Below, in pieces: positions 28,569 through 37,275 of a DNA stretch of 64,000 bases. This stretch comes from Catalimonadaceae bacterium JC749 (GTDB taxonomy: Bacteria; Bacteroidota; Bacteroidia; Cytophagales; Cyclobacteriaceae): contig JAJNNC010000013.1 of assembly GCA_021730635.1 (NCBI GenBank), positions 158,405 through 222,404 on the forward strand. The letters run 5' to 3'. Below the pieces are notes generated by a model. It was not told the DNA's origin. It saw only the letters and a list, made by a program, of their open reading frames with translations, and did no database searches. How positions within the stretch are numbered: the stretch's first letter is position 1; every line of letters begins with the position of its first letter. The translations under genes and the position numbers were made by a program.

Positions 28569-29348
28569 TCAATGTTCCTGTATTTCTTGGAGTGGTGGAG
28601 CTGTCTGCTCTACAGAAGTCACACCTGGCGACAATTCAATGATTCTCATATTACGAAAGTGAATCTGGGCTCCCTCAGATTCCAGACAGAGATACCCCTT
28701 CTTTTGAGAGGAGTGGCTCAGGCCATTGACGAACTTACCATTGACAGCCAGCTTGACCACACCATCAACACATACTACATCGTAGCTATTCCATTGCCCC
28801 CGTCCTTTGGCTCTGTTTTCTATTGACTTACTCCTACTACCTCTGGGATTATCGGGCTTGGCTTCCACGCCACCTACGCCAAAGAGTTCACCATGAACAT
28901 ATGCAATGGGGGGAGTTTTTCCCTGCTGTTTGTTGAGCTTGACCCAATCCAACTCCAGCATTTGAACTTCCACACCGTCAGGTAAACGAGATTGCTCATC
29001 GGGCTTGGCATTACTCCATATAAAGACACCAGAATTTCCTCCCGCTTCCATATGCTTCCATTCGATGTGTAAGATGAAATTTTCATATTGTTTTTCTGTA
29101 CGGACCACCCCTATAGGATGACCCGTACAGATCAACTCCTCACCCTGTACAAACCAGGTACTGTCGGTAGTATTTACATTCATCCATTTGATAAGCTTTT
29201 CTTGCTCATTGCCTTGGGAGGTAATATTTTCCAGACTGGTAGTTTTGCCAAACTCAAAAAAGAGGTTTTGAGCATTAGACATACTGTTATTAGCCATCAG
29301 CAGGGTGACACACAGGGGGGTGACCATGGCTTTTAGCGAAAACTTCAT
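28569..29348 (-). CDS. Exported DUF1080 protein (3-keto-disaccharide hydrolase type)
   Basis: 259 residues with a signal peptide ([20 protein letters not shown], cut after NAQ27). The DUF1080 jelly-roll segments are present: [87 protein letters not shown]1080 includes 3-keto-disaccharide hydrolases and LamG-like sugar-binding proteins. Substrate unknown, probably a sugar; periplasmic. Confidence 0.87.
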   Translation of the reverse strand: MKFSLKAMVTPLCVTLLMANNSMSNAQNLFFEFGKTTSLENITSQGNEQEKLIKWMNVNTTDSTWFVQGEELICTGHPIGVVRTEKQYENFILHIEWKHMEAGGNSGVFIWSNAKPDEQSRLPDGVEVQMLELDWVKLNKQQGKTPPIAYVHGELFGVGGVEAKPDNPRGSRSKSIENRAKGRGQWNSYDVVCVDGVVKLAVNGKFVNGLSHSSQKKGYLCLESEGAQIHFRNMRIIELSPGVTSVEQTAPPLQEIQEH

Positions 29349-29650
29349 TGACCTTTCTTTAAAATGAATAGGATATAGATTTACTCGCTAAACTACTGGT
29401 TTGTCAATAGAAAACAATGGCATTACTAGATAGGTGGCCAATTTCATTCACTAGAACCTAAGGACAAAAAAACAGTCACTTACTTCAAGGTGTATTGATG
29501 TCAACGCTATCAACACACCTCCCTTTATCAATTAACAAATCTGTTATCGTTGCCATTGTATGTTATCGGATCCAACTTACCAGCCATTGCTAAAATCTTG
29601 AAAAGGGATAGCCATAACCGCTCAAAGACCATTTGCTCCACCCAGTTGCC
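29349..29650. other. 302-bp gap, no gene seen
   Basis: No open frame longer than about 40 codons and no repeat or hairpin noted. The G+C content rises as the ScyD-like gene begins near 29651. Confidence 0.4.
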
Positions 29651-30709
29651 TTATTGCCAGTGGCCGAAGGGCGGACCGCTGACGTTTTCAATGCTCCAGA
29701 CCTCCCCGGTTAGCGTGAAGATGTAGGCGGTATTTTTGATAAATTCGAGTGAAGTGGGCCGGTCCAGCTTCTTGGTGATGACCGTGAACGTACCGTCTTC
29801 ATTGACTCTCACCAGGGAACCGTCGTTCGGCTTGGCTGGCGAACCCTCTTCAACGCCGTCCCATTCGCCCTGCGAGAGTGCGAAGAGCGTACGGCCGCGG
29901 TTGAACTCCACGTCGACCAGCAATCTGGCTCCAGAGGCCACTTCTTTTACAGTGGACGAATTCGGACCAAAGACCACCACCTTTCCATCTTCCGGTTTGT
30001 GAGGGATGGGGCCGGCCTGGGCCATGTATACTGTGTTGTCTGACACCGCCAGCCCGGTTGGAACAATATTATCAAACGTCCTGAATTCAGTGATTTCCCC
30101 ATTAAGGGTGACATGCAATACCCGATTGTGATGGCCATCCGTTACCAAAAAACCATTCCCGTAAGTTTGAATAGCGAACTGTACCCCCATGTCAACGAAG
30201 AAATCGGTGTTCGGGGGATTAGCCAGGGAGAAGGCACCAATGTCGGCAATGAGGGTATGGCTGTCCGGTCCGTCAATACGATAGATACCGTTCACATCAC
30301 TGTTGCCGAACTGAGGGCCAACGAGCGTGACCAGCGCGTAGGCTGTCCCGCCCAGGAAGGCCACATCGTACACCCCGCCGATACCAATGAGCGAGGGCGG
30401 TAATCCATTGGCAAACGTAGTGACATCACCGGTTTTCGGATCAATGCGAGAGATCCTGCCGATCGCGCCCTCCGTGACATACAGCGCACCTCCGGGGCCA
30501 ATGGCACTGCCCGAGGTACCCTGAAGGCCTGATGCCAGTCGTTGAGGGGGGCCGGGTTCCGACTGTTTCTTTAATTTTTCAAGTAAGTCAAGGACGTCAT
30601 CATTGCAACCCATCAACCCAGTGAGAAGGGCAAAGGAGAGGGCAAACAATCCGAGTAGACCAGGAACGCGTCTGGCAGGGCGGAGCACAGGTTTAGATTG
30701 GTAGCTCAT
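29651..30709 (-). CDS. ScyD/ScyE-family beta-propeller lipoprotein (possible transfer)
   Basis: 352 residues. Lipobox LMGC (C35). The rest is a propeller of the ScyD/ScyE family (SGSAIGPGGALYVTEGAIGR, PSLIGIGGVYDVAFLGGTAY, VDMGVQFAIQTYGNGFLVTD, PTGLAVSDNTVYMAQAGPIP). ScyD and ScyE are named from the scytonemin cluster of cyanobacteria; most relatives are annotated only by similarity. By hand, 77 of 120 bases at 29821-29940 are G or C, well above the flanking sequence, which suggests acquisition from a higher-G+C donor. Confidence 0.8.
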   Translation of the reverse strand: MSYQSKPVLRPARRVPGLLGLFALSFALLTGLMGCNDDVLDLLEKLKKQSEPGPPQRLASGLQGTSGSAIGPGGALYVTEGAIGRISRIDPKTGDVTTFANGLPPSLIGIGGVYDVAFLGGTAYALVTLVGPQFGNSDVNGIYRIDGPDSHTLIADIGAFSLANPPNTDFFVDMGVQFAIQTYGNGFLVTDGHHNRVLHVTLNGEITEFRTFDNIVPTGLAVSDNTVYMAQAGPIPHKPEDGKVVVFGPNSSTVKEVASGARLLVDVEFNRGRTLFALSQGEWDGVEEGSPAKPNDGSLVRVNEDGTFTVITKKLDRPTSLEFIKNTAYIFTLTGEVWSIENVSGPPFGHWQ

Positions 30710-31472
30710 AGTGTTAATGATTAGTAGGTGAATAAATACGGATACATTGCATAAAGCACTCTGGTGCTGTCTGAAGCTGGAGACAAGCCATATCGTTCCG
30801 GTTCCTATAAAAAGGGAGTTCCCGGGTATATCCTATTTCAGCCCGGCAGGTCGTGACTTCCGGCTTGATAAGTAAAGATAAGCATGGAAAGGTGTTTGAA
30901 GTAGAACTATGCGTTCAAAAACTGATAATTTTGTTTCATTTCTGTAGCTCCATCAGGTAGCCCTATGATGGCTGCTCGCCGAAGTTGATGACCGTATAGG
31001 TTGTGGTTTTCAATCCTAGATCCTGGGTCTTTCCGTCCTCAGTCGTCAGGGTTCAAAATTGCCTTGGTAGGACAGTGTATTGGTGGTCTTATACCATTTA
31101 GGTTTAACTGAAGTGCATATATCAAGGAGCGTAAGGATGGGCAAAATTGCGGAGGGTGTGAAGGGTATGTGGGTGGAATGATATTTTGCCCAAGAGTTTT
31201 GGGTGGTTCGCCACTGCGATACTTTTCATCGATTGGAAAAGTATCAAAGCAATTATAAAACAGGCTCTTTTAGGTTTTTTGGTTTGGCTATAAATAGACT
31301 TTTTGTAAAATTAAGTTATGCACTACTGTTGAACTAATTTGGTATTAAAGGGTATCCTATCATCCAACGGATAAACAATAAGCTGAAAGATTGATGGTTT
31401 GAAAAAAGAAAAATGACACGCCAGGCGAACAGGTAATTTGGTTGTTCCTCAGATAAAGTCTTACCAATTTGT
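30710..31472. other. 763-bp gap with a decayed minus-strand remnant
   Basis: Mostly without a gene. A minus-strand remnant of coherent coding sequence lies at 30963-31140 and is listed separately. Elsewhere no frame, repeat or hairpin is convincing. Confidence 0.4.
30963..31140 (-). pseudogene. Frameshifted gene fragment, unknown protein
   Basis: On the minus strand one frame reads TSVKPKWYKTTNTLSYQGNF and then stops at a TGA, while a frame one base away continues as TLTTEDGKTQDLGLKTTTYT, then VINFGEQPS and a TAG at 30963-30965. The two pieces join smoothly across one frameshift and look like the C-terminal end of a beta-rich protein. No start is seen and the family is not recognised. Confidence 0.35.
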
Positions 31473-32207
31473 TTATTGTATCTGTGATAAGATTTCCTGG
31501 CTCTGCTTGCGGTAAAGACTTTCTTTTTCAGCTAAGGATGACAGGATTTCTTTAGCTTCTGCTTTTTGTTTATTGCGAAGATAAGCCAGGGCAAGGTACC
31601 ATTGGGCATCATCGCTATAAACAGAAGAGGTATGCTCTACAACTTTACTTAAATTTTCTATCGCCAAGTCAGCCTGTTCTTCAGCTAAAAAGGCCACTCC
31701 CATGTAAAAGTTAAGGGTGTCATTCGTAGGATTAGCTTCTAACAAGGGCTGCCACCATTCTCTGGCCTCAGTATAATCACCGAGTTTATAAGAAACCATC
31801 CCTTCAGCAAACTGAGTATTTGCTGTGTAACTGAGCGTGGTGGGCAGACCGGTAGCCGGTGTGAAGTAAGCGCTATAGAGATTGGCTAGTGAAGATTGTT
31901 GCGATGTGACATACCACCAACCGATCAACAAAAGGGACAAAGAAGCCGCTACTGCCAGGTAGGGAAAGAAACGTCTGCGATGAATAGATACTATCGTTGT
32001 CTCTTTTCCGAAGTTATCTGCATGAATTTGCTCCAGGAGCTGACGCACCGATTCAGTTTCAATAGATTGTATGAGTTTTTTTTGTAGGGCTACCTCTGTC
32101 GCTAATTCCTTATTTTGCGCCATACTAGCTTCAAAACGTTCCCGTTCTTCGGGCGTAAGCTGTTCCTGGAGATAGGCTTCAATTTTCTCAAATAATAACT
32201 CATCCAT
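31473..32207 (-). CDS. Single-pass membrane protein with TPR repeats, probable anti-sigma partner
   Basis: 244 residues from the ATG at 32205-32207 (a TTG upstream overlaps the sigma gene). The N-terminus resembles a small anti-sigma-like helical region (EKIEAYLQEQLTPEERERFE), then a membrane helix at 81-100 (FPYLAVAASLSLLLIGWWYV), then TPR-like helices (KLGDYTEAREWWQPLLEANP, FYMGVAFLAEEQADLAIENL, WYLALAYLRNKQKAEAKEIL). It lies 11 bp after an ECF sigma gene. In Bacteroidota such pairs often act as sigma and membrane anti-sigma factor. Anti-sigma function is inferred from position only. Confidence 0.65.
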   Translation of the reverse strand: MDELLFEKIEAYLQEQLTPEERERFEASMAQNKELATEVALQKKLIQSIETESVRQLLEQIHADNFGKETTIVSIHRRRFFPYLAVAASLSLLLIGWWYVTSQQSSLANLYSAYFTPATGLPTTLSYTANTQFAEGMVSYKLGDYTEAREWWQPLLEANPTNDTLNFYMGVAFLAEEQADLAIENLSKVVEHTSSVYSDDAQWYLALAYLRNKQKAEAKEILSSLAEKESLYRKQSQEILSQIQ

Positions 32208-32218
32208 GGCATTTTTCC

Positions 32219-32794
32219 TCAAGCTTGTTGTTGAATTATTTTTTTTAGTCGCTGCATGCAACGGTATTTCTCATTTTTGGCAGTAGCTTCTCCCACATTC
32301 ATGGCCAAGGCAATTTGCTGCAGGCTTTCTTTATGAAAATAAAATTTTTTTAACAGCTCCTGACAGCGAGTCCCCAACCGGGAGAAATACTGCTGAAACT
32401 GGTTCTGCTCTTCCCTGTCAATCCATTCAATGAGGAATTCAGGTTCCTGCTGACTTTCGGGAAGCTCCTCTTTTCTCATTTCATAGCGATGGCTGGCTTT
32501 CTTCATCCGATCTATCCACCGTAGTTTACAAACCTGGATCAGATAGGTGCTTAATTTTACACCTTCCCTAAGCTGAAAGGTGCCGCAGCGAGCGTTTTTC
32601 CACAGCGCAATAATACCATCCTGAAAAATATCTTTTGCATCGTCTTCTGTGCCACCGTAAGCAGTAACCTGCTGGCGAACGGCAGGGTAGAACTTTTTAT
32701 ATAGGATCTCAAAACTGGTAGTGTCACTGTTGAGTAGCCCTTGATAAAGGGATTCATCACTGAGCTCGGGTGTTCGGGCAGTTCGGATAGTCAT
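32219..32794 (-). CDS. ECF-type RNA polymerase sigma factor
   Basis: 191 residues from the ATG at 32792-32794 (an upstream TTG would add 27 residues of poor sequence). Sigma region 2 is seen at 51-68 (DDAKDIFQDGIIALWKN), region 4 helix-turn-helix at about 150-182 (LQQIALAMNVGEATAKNEKY). It is a typical short ECF factor. The downstream gene in the same direction is a probable membrane anti-sigma/TPR protein, and upstream genes on the same strand encode a Q-rich membrane protein, a rhomboid and a CHAT protein. Confidence 0.88.
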   Translation of the reverse strand: MTIRTARTPELSDESLYQGLLNSDTTSFEILYKKFYPAVRQQVTAYGGTEDDAKDIFQDGIIALWKNARCGTFQLREGVKLSTYLIQVCKLRWIDRMKKASHRYEMRKEELPESQQEPEFLIEWIDREEQNQFQQYFSRLGTRCQELLKKFYFHKESLQQIALAMNVGEATAKNEKYRCMQRLKKIIQQQA

Positions 32795-32892
32795 AGTCGC
32801 AGAAAGTGGCTCATCACACATCCCTGAAGCACATTCGTGGAGCACATTCGTGGAGCACAGGCGATAAGCAAACAAACTACGAAATATACAAA

Positions 32893-33318
32893 TTAATAGC
32901 CGTAATTCAAGGGTTCTTTTTGCTGGTAATCTGCTCCCTGCGAATTAGGATAAGTAATAGCGTTATTCGAGGGATCATTGCTACTTGACCTGCTTGAGTA
33001 ACCTCCATGTTGTTGCATCTGCTGTTGTTGGCTGTTCTGAGGAAATTGCTGACTACCTTGTGGGTACTGGCTGGTTTGTTGAGCCGGCTGCTGCAATGGC
33101 TGTGTATACTGCCCTTGCTGGAGATAAAGATTTTCCACTGGCTGATGGGAGTCGGTACCAAGAAGACCATACAGAGTGATAACACCGAGAGCCACAACCC
33201 AAACCAAAATTTTTATGGAACCAAACTGAGACAAATAGGCATACAGTGCATTGTTAGAGCCTTTCATAGTCGTAGGTGTTAAGTTTTTTATTTTGTTTTG
33301 CGTATGTATAGAATTCAT
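32893..33318 (-). CDS. Q/S/N-rich single-pass membrane protein
   Basis: 141 residues. A membrane helix lies around residues 34-53 (SIKILVWVVALGVITLYGLL). The part after it is low complexity and strongly enriched in Q, S, N and Y (QYPQGSQQFPQNSQQQQ, GGYSSRSSSNDPSNNA), a likely disordered tail. It sits between the sigma factor and the rhomboid in the same direction. A substrate or tether function is conceivable, but no family is recognised. Confidence 0.5.
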   Translation of the reverse strand: MNSIHTQNKIKNLTPTTMKGSNNALYAYLSQFGSIKILVWVVALGVITLYGLLGTDSHQPVENLYLQQGQYTQPLQQPAQQTSQYPQGSQQFPQNSQQQQMQQHGGYSSRSSSNDPSNNAITYPNSQGADYQQKEPLNYGY

Positions 33319-33351
33319 CTAACAAAGGTCATCATCAACAGGAAAAAATTA

Positions 33352-34833
33352 TTATTCAAGATCAGATCCTGACAAGTCGTTAATTAATTGTTCTAACTTT
33401 TGGTCATAGTCTTTAATCTCATTTTCGTAGATATCGGTGTCTTTTTCAATCGCTTTGTAAATGAGTGTATAGCTTTTTATCCTGAGTTCACAGTATTCTC
33501 TCAGCTTATGATTTCTTGCACGAATTTCTGTCGGTAAGTCTAGCTTGTTGAAGCTTTCAACGAGTTTTAGGTTTTCATTCCAATAGTATAAACCTCCGTC
33601 TTTGATTGCCGACAAGAGTTTTTCCTTTGTGGTGTTTTCAGGCAAGTTATAAATTTCCAATGCCTTAGCTTCCATTGATGCAAACTTTTGCATCTGTTTA
33701 TCATAGTTGCCTATGTCGTTTGGCGTGTTTTTGTAAACAGTCAATGACGTTGCCATGACTATGACTGATAAAATGCCAATGGTTAAGCGTTTTATATTGA
33801 CGGATTCAACTTTTTTCAAACTTGGAACAAAGGCATATCCGATCACAAGCCCGCTTACCAGTCCACCCATATGCGCTGCATTGTCTATCCCCTCTTTGAG
33901 ACCATTGAGCAGGTTGTAGCCAATAAATACGGCAATACTGATCAGCAATCCCTTTTTATCCGATTCTTCTAAAAGATTGGTTGTCAATAAGGCGAGAAAA
34001 ACGCCATACATGCCAAAAATTGCTCCGGATGCACCCGCACTAATCGTCATGTCGTACTACCACAGACTGGTTACACTTGCTGAAATACCTGTCAATAGAT
34101 AAGCCGCTATGAATCGGGTCTTACCGAAATAGGGTTCCAATAACAGGCCAATGTAAAGTAACGCATACATATTCATGACCAAATGGGCCAGGCCAATGTG
34201 AATAAAACAATTGGTCAGGAGTCTCCACCATTGACCATCCAGGGTTACAGGCTTGAAATTAGCCCCCCAGTTTAAAAGGCTTTCATTGTCAGGCGATAGC
34301 ACATTGACACCTGTAACCGCCATGGCAATGAAGATTAGAATATTGATATAAAGTAAAATAGTTGTGACAAAATGATCTTCTGTCGGCGTGAGAAGGGAGA
34401 GAAGTCCCATTATTTTTTCTTTGGCTGTCAAAGGGGGTGTGCTCTCTTTAGCATATCCTGCCGCCAAATATTTTTGTTTCAGTTCAGTTAGTTTCCATTC
34501 CATTTTTTTGGGAGTCATGGCACTTCTTACTTCTTTGAATTTATAGAGAAAAGACTCAATATTCTTTTTGTTTTTTCCCAGGTCGTGCAGTTGCCATTCG
34601 GTGCATTTGCTTTGTAGGGTTGCATTCCCGTTTTCAATTTTAATGGTAACTTTTTCACTCCAGGAACTCTTTGAAAACTTTGTATAAGCGATCAATGATG
34701 ACTTGCTGACAAAGCTTATCCGCCAGTCGAGTTTGATGGCTGTCTCTATTGCTATCACCAGGAAATGTTCATTGTCTAAAAAAGCAGGTTGAAAGTCCTG
34801 AGTATGTTGGGGGGGTGAAAAACTAAGTGCCAT
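33352..34833 (-). pseudogene. Rhomboid intramembrane serine protease gene interrupted by an in-frame TAG
   Basis: The frame from ATG 34833 to the stop at 33352 spans 494 codons and contains a single internal TAG at 34057-34059 (codon 259). Upstream of it are the cytosolic N-domain and the rhomboid segments RLLTNCFIHIGLAHLVMNMY and KTRFIAAYLLTGISASVTSLW. Directly after the stop the frame resumes unchanged as YDMTISAGASGAIFGMYGVF, which carries the catalytic GASG serine (residue 269), and then the AAHMGGL histidine. A TGG to TAG change of a Trp codon would explain it. The ATG at 34048-34050 could start a truncated product. Sequencing error not excluded. Confidence 0.85.
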
Positions 34834-35013
34834 ATTTTTCTTTGTTTATGGATGATTACTGTGTCTGTTTTTCTAGATTATTATTCATGCATTTTTCAGT
34901 GGATGCCGCTGTACTACTCATTGTCTGAGTTCATGAGAGAAGTTTCTGGCTCATCTCCTTGGAAAGAACAGGCATTTAAAAGAATATAACATGCCAATAT
35001 GTCTTGTATCTGC

Positions 35014-35811
35014 CTACTGTCTGGTGGGGTCATCGGGAAATTTATCCTGAGGGTCAGGCGTACCATCCCCATCCCTGTCCTCTATGGTTCCGTCCGGACC
35101 GTAGAGCAATTGAAACTCTATGGCAAGAAAGGTATCGAAAATTAACTGATCAAATTCTGCAGTAGGTCCCACAGACATACGAATCGCAATGGATGAGGTA
35201 GGTATGGTTTCCAAAGCCGAGACCTGGGCACTGACGAGTGCTGTAAATTCTCCGGCTCTTATCAAAGCGACCGAGCTACGGGTGGTGATGTTAGGACCTG
35301 GATTGATCTGACCTTCATTTAAACAAATCAACTGGATGTTGTTGTCGTCTACTCCCAGAAACTGTAGCATCTGTCGGATTTCGGCTTGTCTCACTTCTCG
35401 TGCACTGGGAAAACCAGTTGAAGTTACACTCAACCACCGCCAAATCACTCTGTTATCCTGGCGAATTAAATTCACGCCTGCCGATTGAGGTGCCCGTATG
35501 GTTTGGGTGTAGTATCCTGTAGGGTGCTCAAAACTCAGTGGGGGAAAATCCGGATGAAAAAACGTTCCACCAGGCGCTTTGATCGTTGGCGGTACGAATC
35601 CGGGCAGATCAGTTCGGGGGATACCGTTGGAAAGATCCCAGAATATAGCTTCTGCTCCTCTCACGTTCTCACAAATTTGGGAAGTTGCGTTGTTGGTATC
35701 GGGACCTATGTTTGCTTCCTGATCGTTGTTGCAGGCTGTAGAGAGAAGAATGATCGCTGCAAGGGTGAGCCAATTTCTTAAGAACCTGGTTGCATTGTGT
35801 GAATTTTTCAT
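35014..35811 (-). CDS. Unknown lipoprotein with C-terminal calcium-type repeat
   Basis: 265 residues from the ATG at 35809-35811 (an upstream GTG adds 26 unrelated residues). Lipobox LLSTAC (C27). The body is not recognised; it has mixed beta character. The C-terminal end (DGTIEDRDGDGTPDPQDKFP) is a TSP3/dockerin-like calcium-binding repeat common in secreted Bacteroidota proteins. It lies between the rhomboid and the 421-residue gene. Confidence 0.65.
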   Translation of the reverse strand: MKNSHNATRFLRNWLTLAAIILLSTACNNDQEANIGPDTNNATSQICENVRGAEAIFWDLSNGIPRTDLPGFVPPTIKAPGGTFFHPDFPPLSFEHPTGYYTQTIRAPQSAGVNLIRQDNRVIWRWLSVTSTGFPSAREVRQAEIRQMLQFLGVDDNNIQLICLNEGQINPGPNITTRSSVALIRAGEFTALVSAQVSALETIPTSSIAIRMSVGPTAEFDQLIFDTFLAIEFQLLYGPDGTIEDRDGDGTPDPQDKFPDDPTRQ

Positions 35812-35913
35812 AAGACTAGGAGTATCAATGATGAGATAAAGTTTACAGACTATACCTATTGATAGAGGAACCTTATGGAAGGTCATCACCCTTCAGAAAT
35901 TTTTTATATAAAA

Positions 35914-35945
35914 AAAGCCCATTGTAACTATGTACAGTGGGCTTT
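35914..35945 (-). terminator. Rho-independent terminator (minus strand)
   Basis: AAAGCCCATTGTA (35914-35926) pairs with TACAGTGGGCTTT (35933-35945, one G-T pair), loop of 6, and on the minus strand the stem is followed by a T-run. It ends the transcript of the 421-residue gene at 35964 and so separates CHAT plus that gene from the rest of the block. Confidence 0.85.
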
Positions 35946-35963
35946 CAAGAGAGAAACGAGGGA

Positions 35964-37229
35964 TTAATATTCAGGAGAAAGGGGTTCTACTTCTTGCCAG
36001 TCACCTTGCAGTGAGTTAGGGTCAAAGTTGGCATCATTGGTTCTGTAATAATTGCCCAGACCGTCTGTATAATTGTAGTCATATTGTCCATCCAAACTTC
36101 TCTCATAGCCGGAGTCTGGGTCATAAAAGGTAGAGCGCTCATGAATTCCATCTATGTAGGCATCTTGTCCGTCGTAGCCGCTGTTGCCATTATTTGAGGA
36201 GGAACCACTGTTTCTGAAGCCGTTCAACCAGCTCTCCTGCCGTGCGTCCTGTATCTGGTTCATGTCTGCCATATTTTGCTGATGAGCATTAAACCGGTTT
36301 TGATTATCTAACATTCTTTGCTGATGGGTTGCTCTTGAATTCGCCATTTGCTCTTGATGAAATTGACTCTGACGATTCAGCACCTGCGCCTGTAGTTGAT
36401 CTCTGCGCTGCTGGTAAGCCGGATCTATTGTAAAACTATCATCAATGTTGTTTTTTACCTGCATCAAAGCCATGCTTTGACCGGCTTGTCCAATAGCACA
36501 GGTGACAGTAACAGAACCATACGAATGAGGGTTATTGGCAGGCATGATACGGGTCACTTGAATATAGCCTTCATACTTTTGTCCATGACGAAGTCCTGAG
36601 ATGGGGATTTTCAGACATTGTACCTGCATTCCTTGATTCATGACACGGCGGTATATCTCATTCTTGGCTGCACGTTGCTCTGCCTGTGGGTCAGGTTCCG
36701 GATTGCCCAGCCTGATTTGTTCAAGCTCACCGCTTAAGCCAGATGCCACCGTCCGCTGTAAACTTTGCTCATAACTCATCCCTCCCGCCATTTGTCCATA
36801 GCGGCTTGTACCTAATGCTTTGATAAGCTCTCCCTGCGTTCCGAAAATATCAACCTGATATCTGACAGGCATGTTGGTGGAAGGATCAATGGCTATATCT
36901 TGTATCAGTTTCCATCCTTCAGGCAGGGTATAGGTACCCATCGGCATCTGCAAACCCTTATCATACAATACCACTTTACCATCAGCAGTAATGGAACCTC
37001 CGTCAACCGGATGGGATTGAGCAGTACCCGTCAGCCTGTTATCAGCCTGATTGATTACTTCGCCTGGATAGCCGCTACTCTCCATAGAGGTATTATCCTG
37101 TTCGTCAAACAGAAAGAAAGCTCCTGCAAGCAGACCGGCTGTGATGGTTAATATTTTCTGGGAGCGGGAAAAATCTTTAAAGGTTTTCATGTTGGTATTT
37201 TTTGATGAAGTTTCAGATGATTTATTCAT
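35964..37229 (-). CDS. Unknown membrane-anchored protein with Q-rich coiled coil
   Basis: 421 residues. A membrane helix lies at about 25-42 (SQKILTITAGLLAGAFFLF). The middle carries beta-rich sequence (GTYTLPEGWKLIQDIAIDPS), then a long Gln-rich helical stretch (around 280-335, RRDQLQAQVLNRQSQFHQEQ) and a Tyr/Asp/Gly-rich tail. No domain recognised. It lies 46 bp downstream of the CHAT gene and probably shares its transcript. Confidence 0.6.
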   Translation of the reverse strand: MNKSSETSSKNTNMKTFKDFSRSQKILTITAGLLAGAFFLFDEQDNTSMESSGYPGEVINQADNRLTGTAQSHPVDGGSITADGKVVLYDKGLQMPMGTYTLPEGWKLIQDIAIDPSTNMPVRYQVDIFGTQGELIKALGTSRYGQMAGGMSYEQSLQRTVASGLSGELEQIRLGNPEPDPQAEQRAAKNEIYRRVMNQGMQVQCLKIPISGLRHGQKYEGYIQVTRIMPANNPHSYGSVTVTCAIGQAGQSMALMQVKNNIDDSFTIDPAYQQRRDQLQAQVLNRQSQFHQEQMANSRATHQQRMLDNQNRFNAHQQNMADMNQIQDARQESWLNGFRNSGSSSNNGNSGYDGQDAYIDGIHERSTFYDPDSGYERSLDGQYDYNYTDGLGNYYRTNDANFDPNSLQGDWQEVEPLSPEY

Positions 37230-37275
37230 GAATAGAGTTTACTTTCCCCAGGTCATCATCTCTATGAAAATTTTT

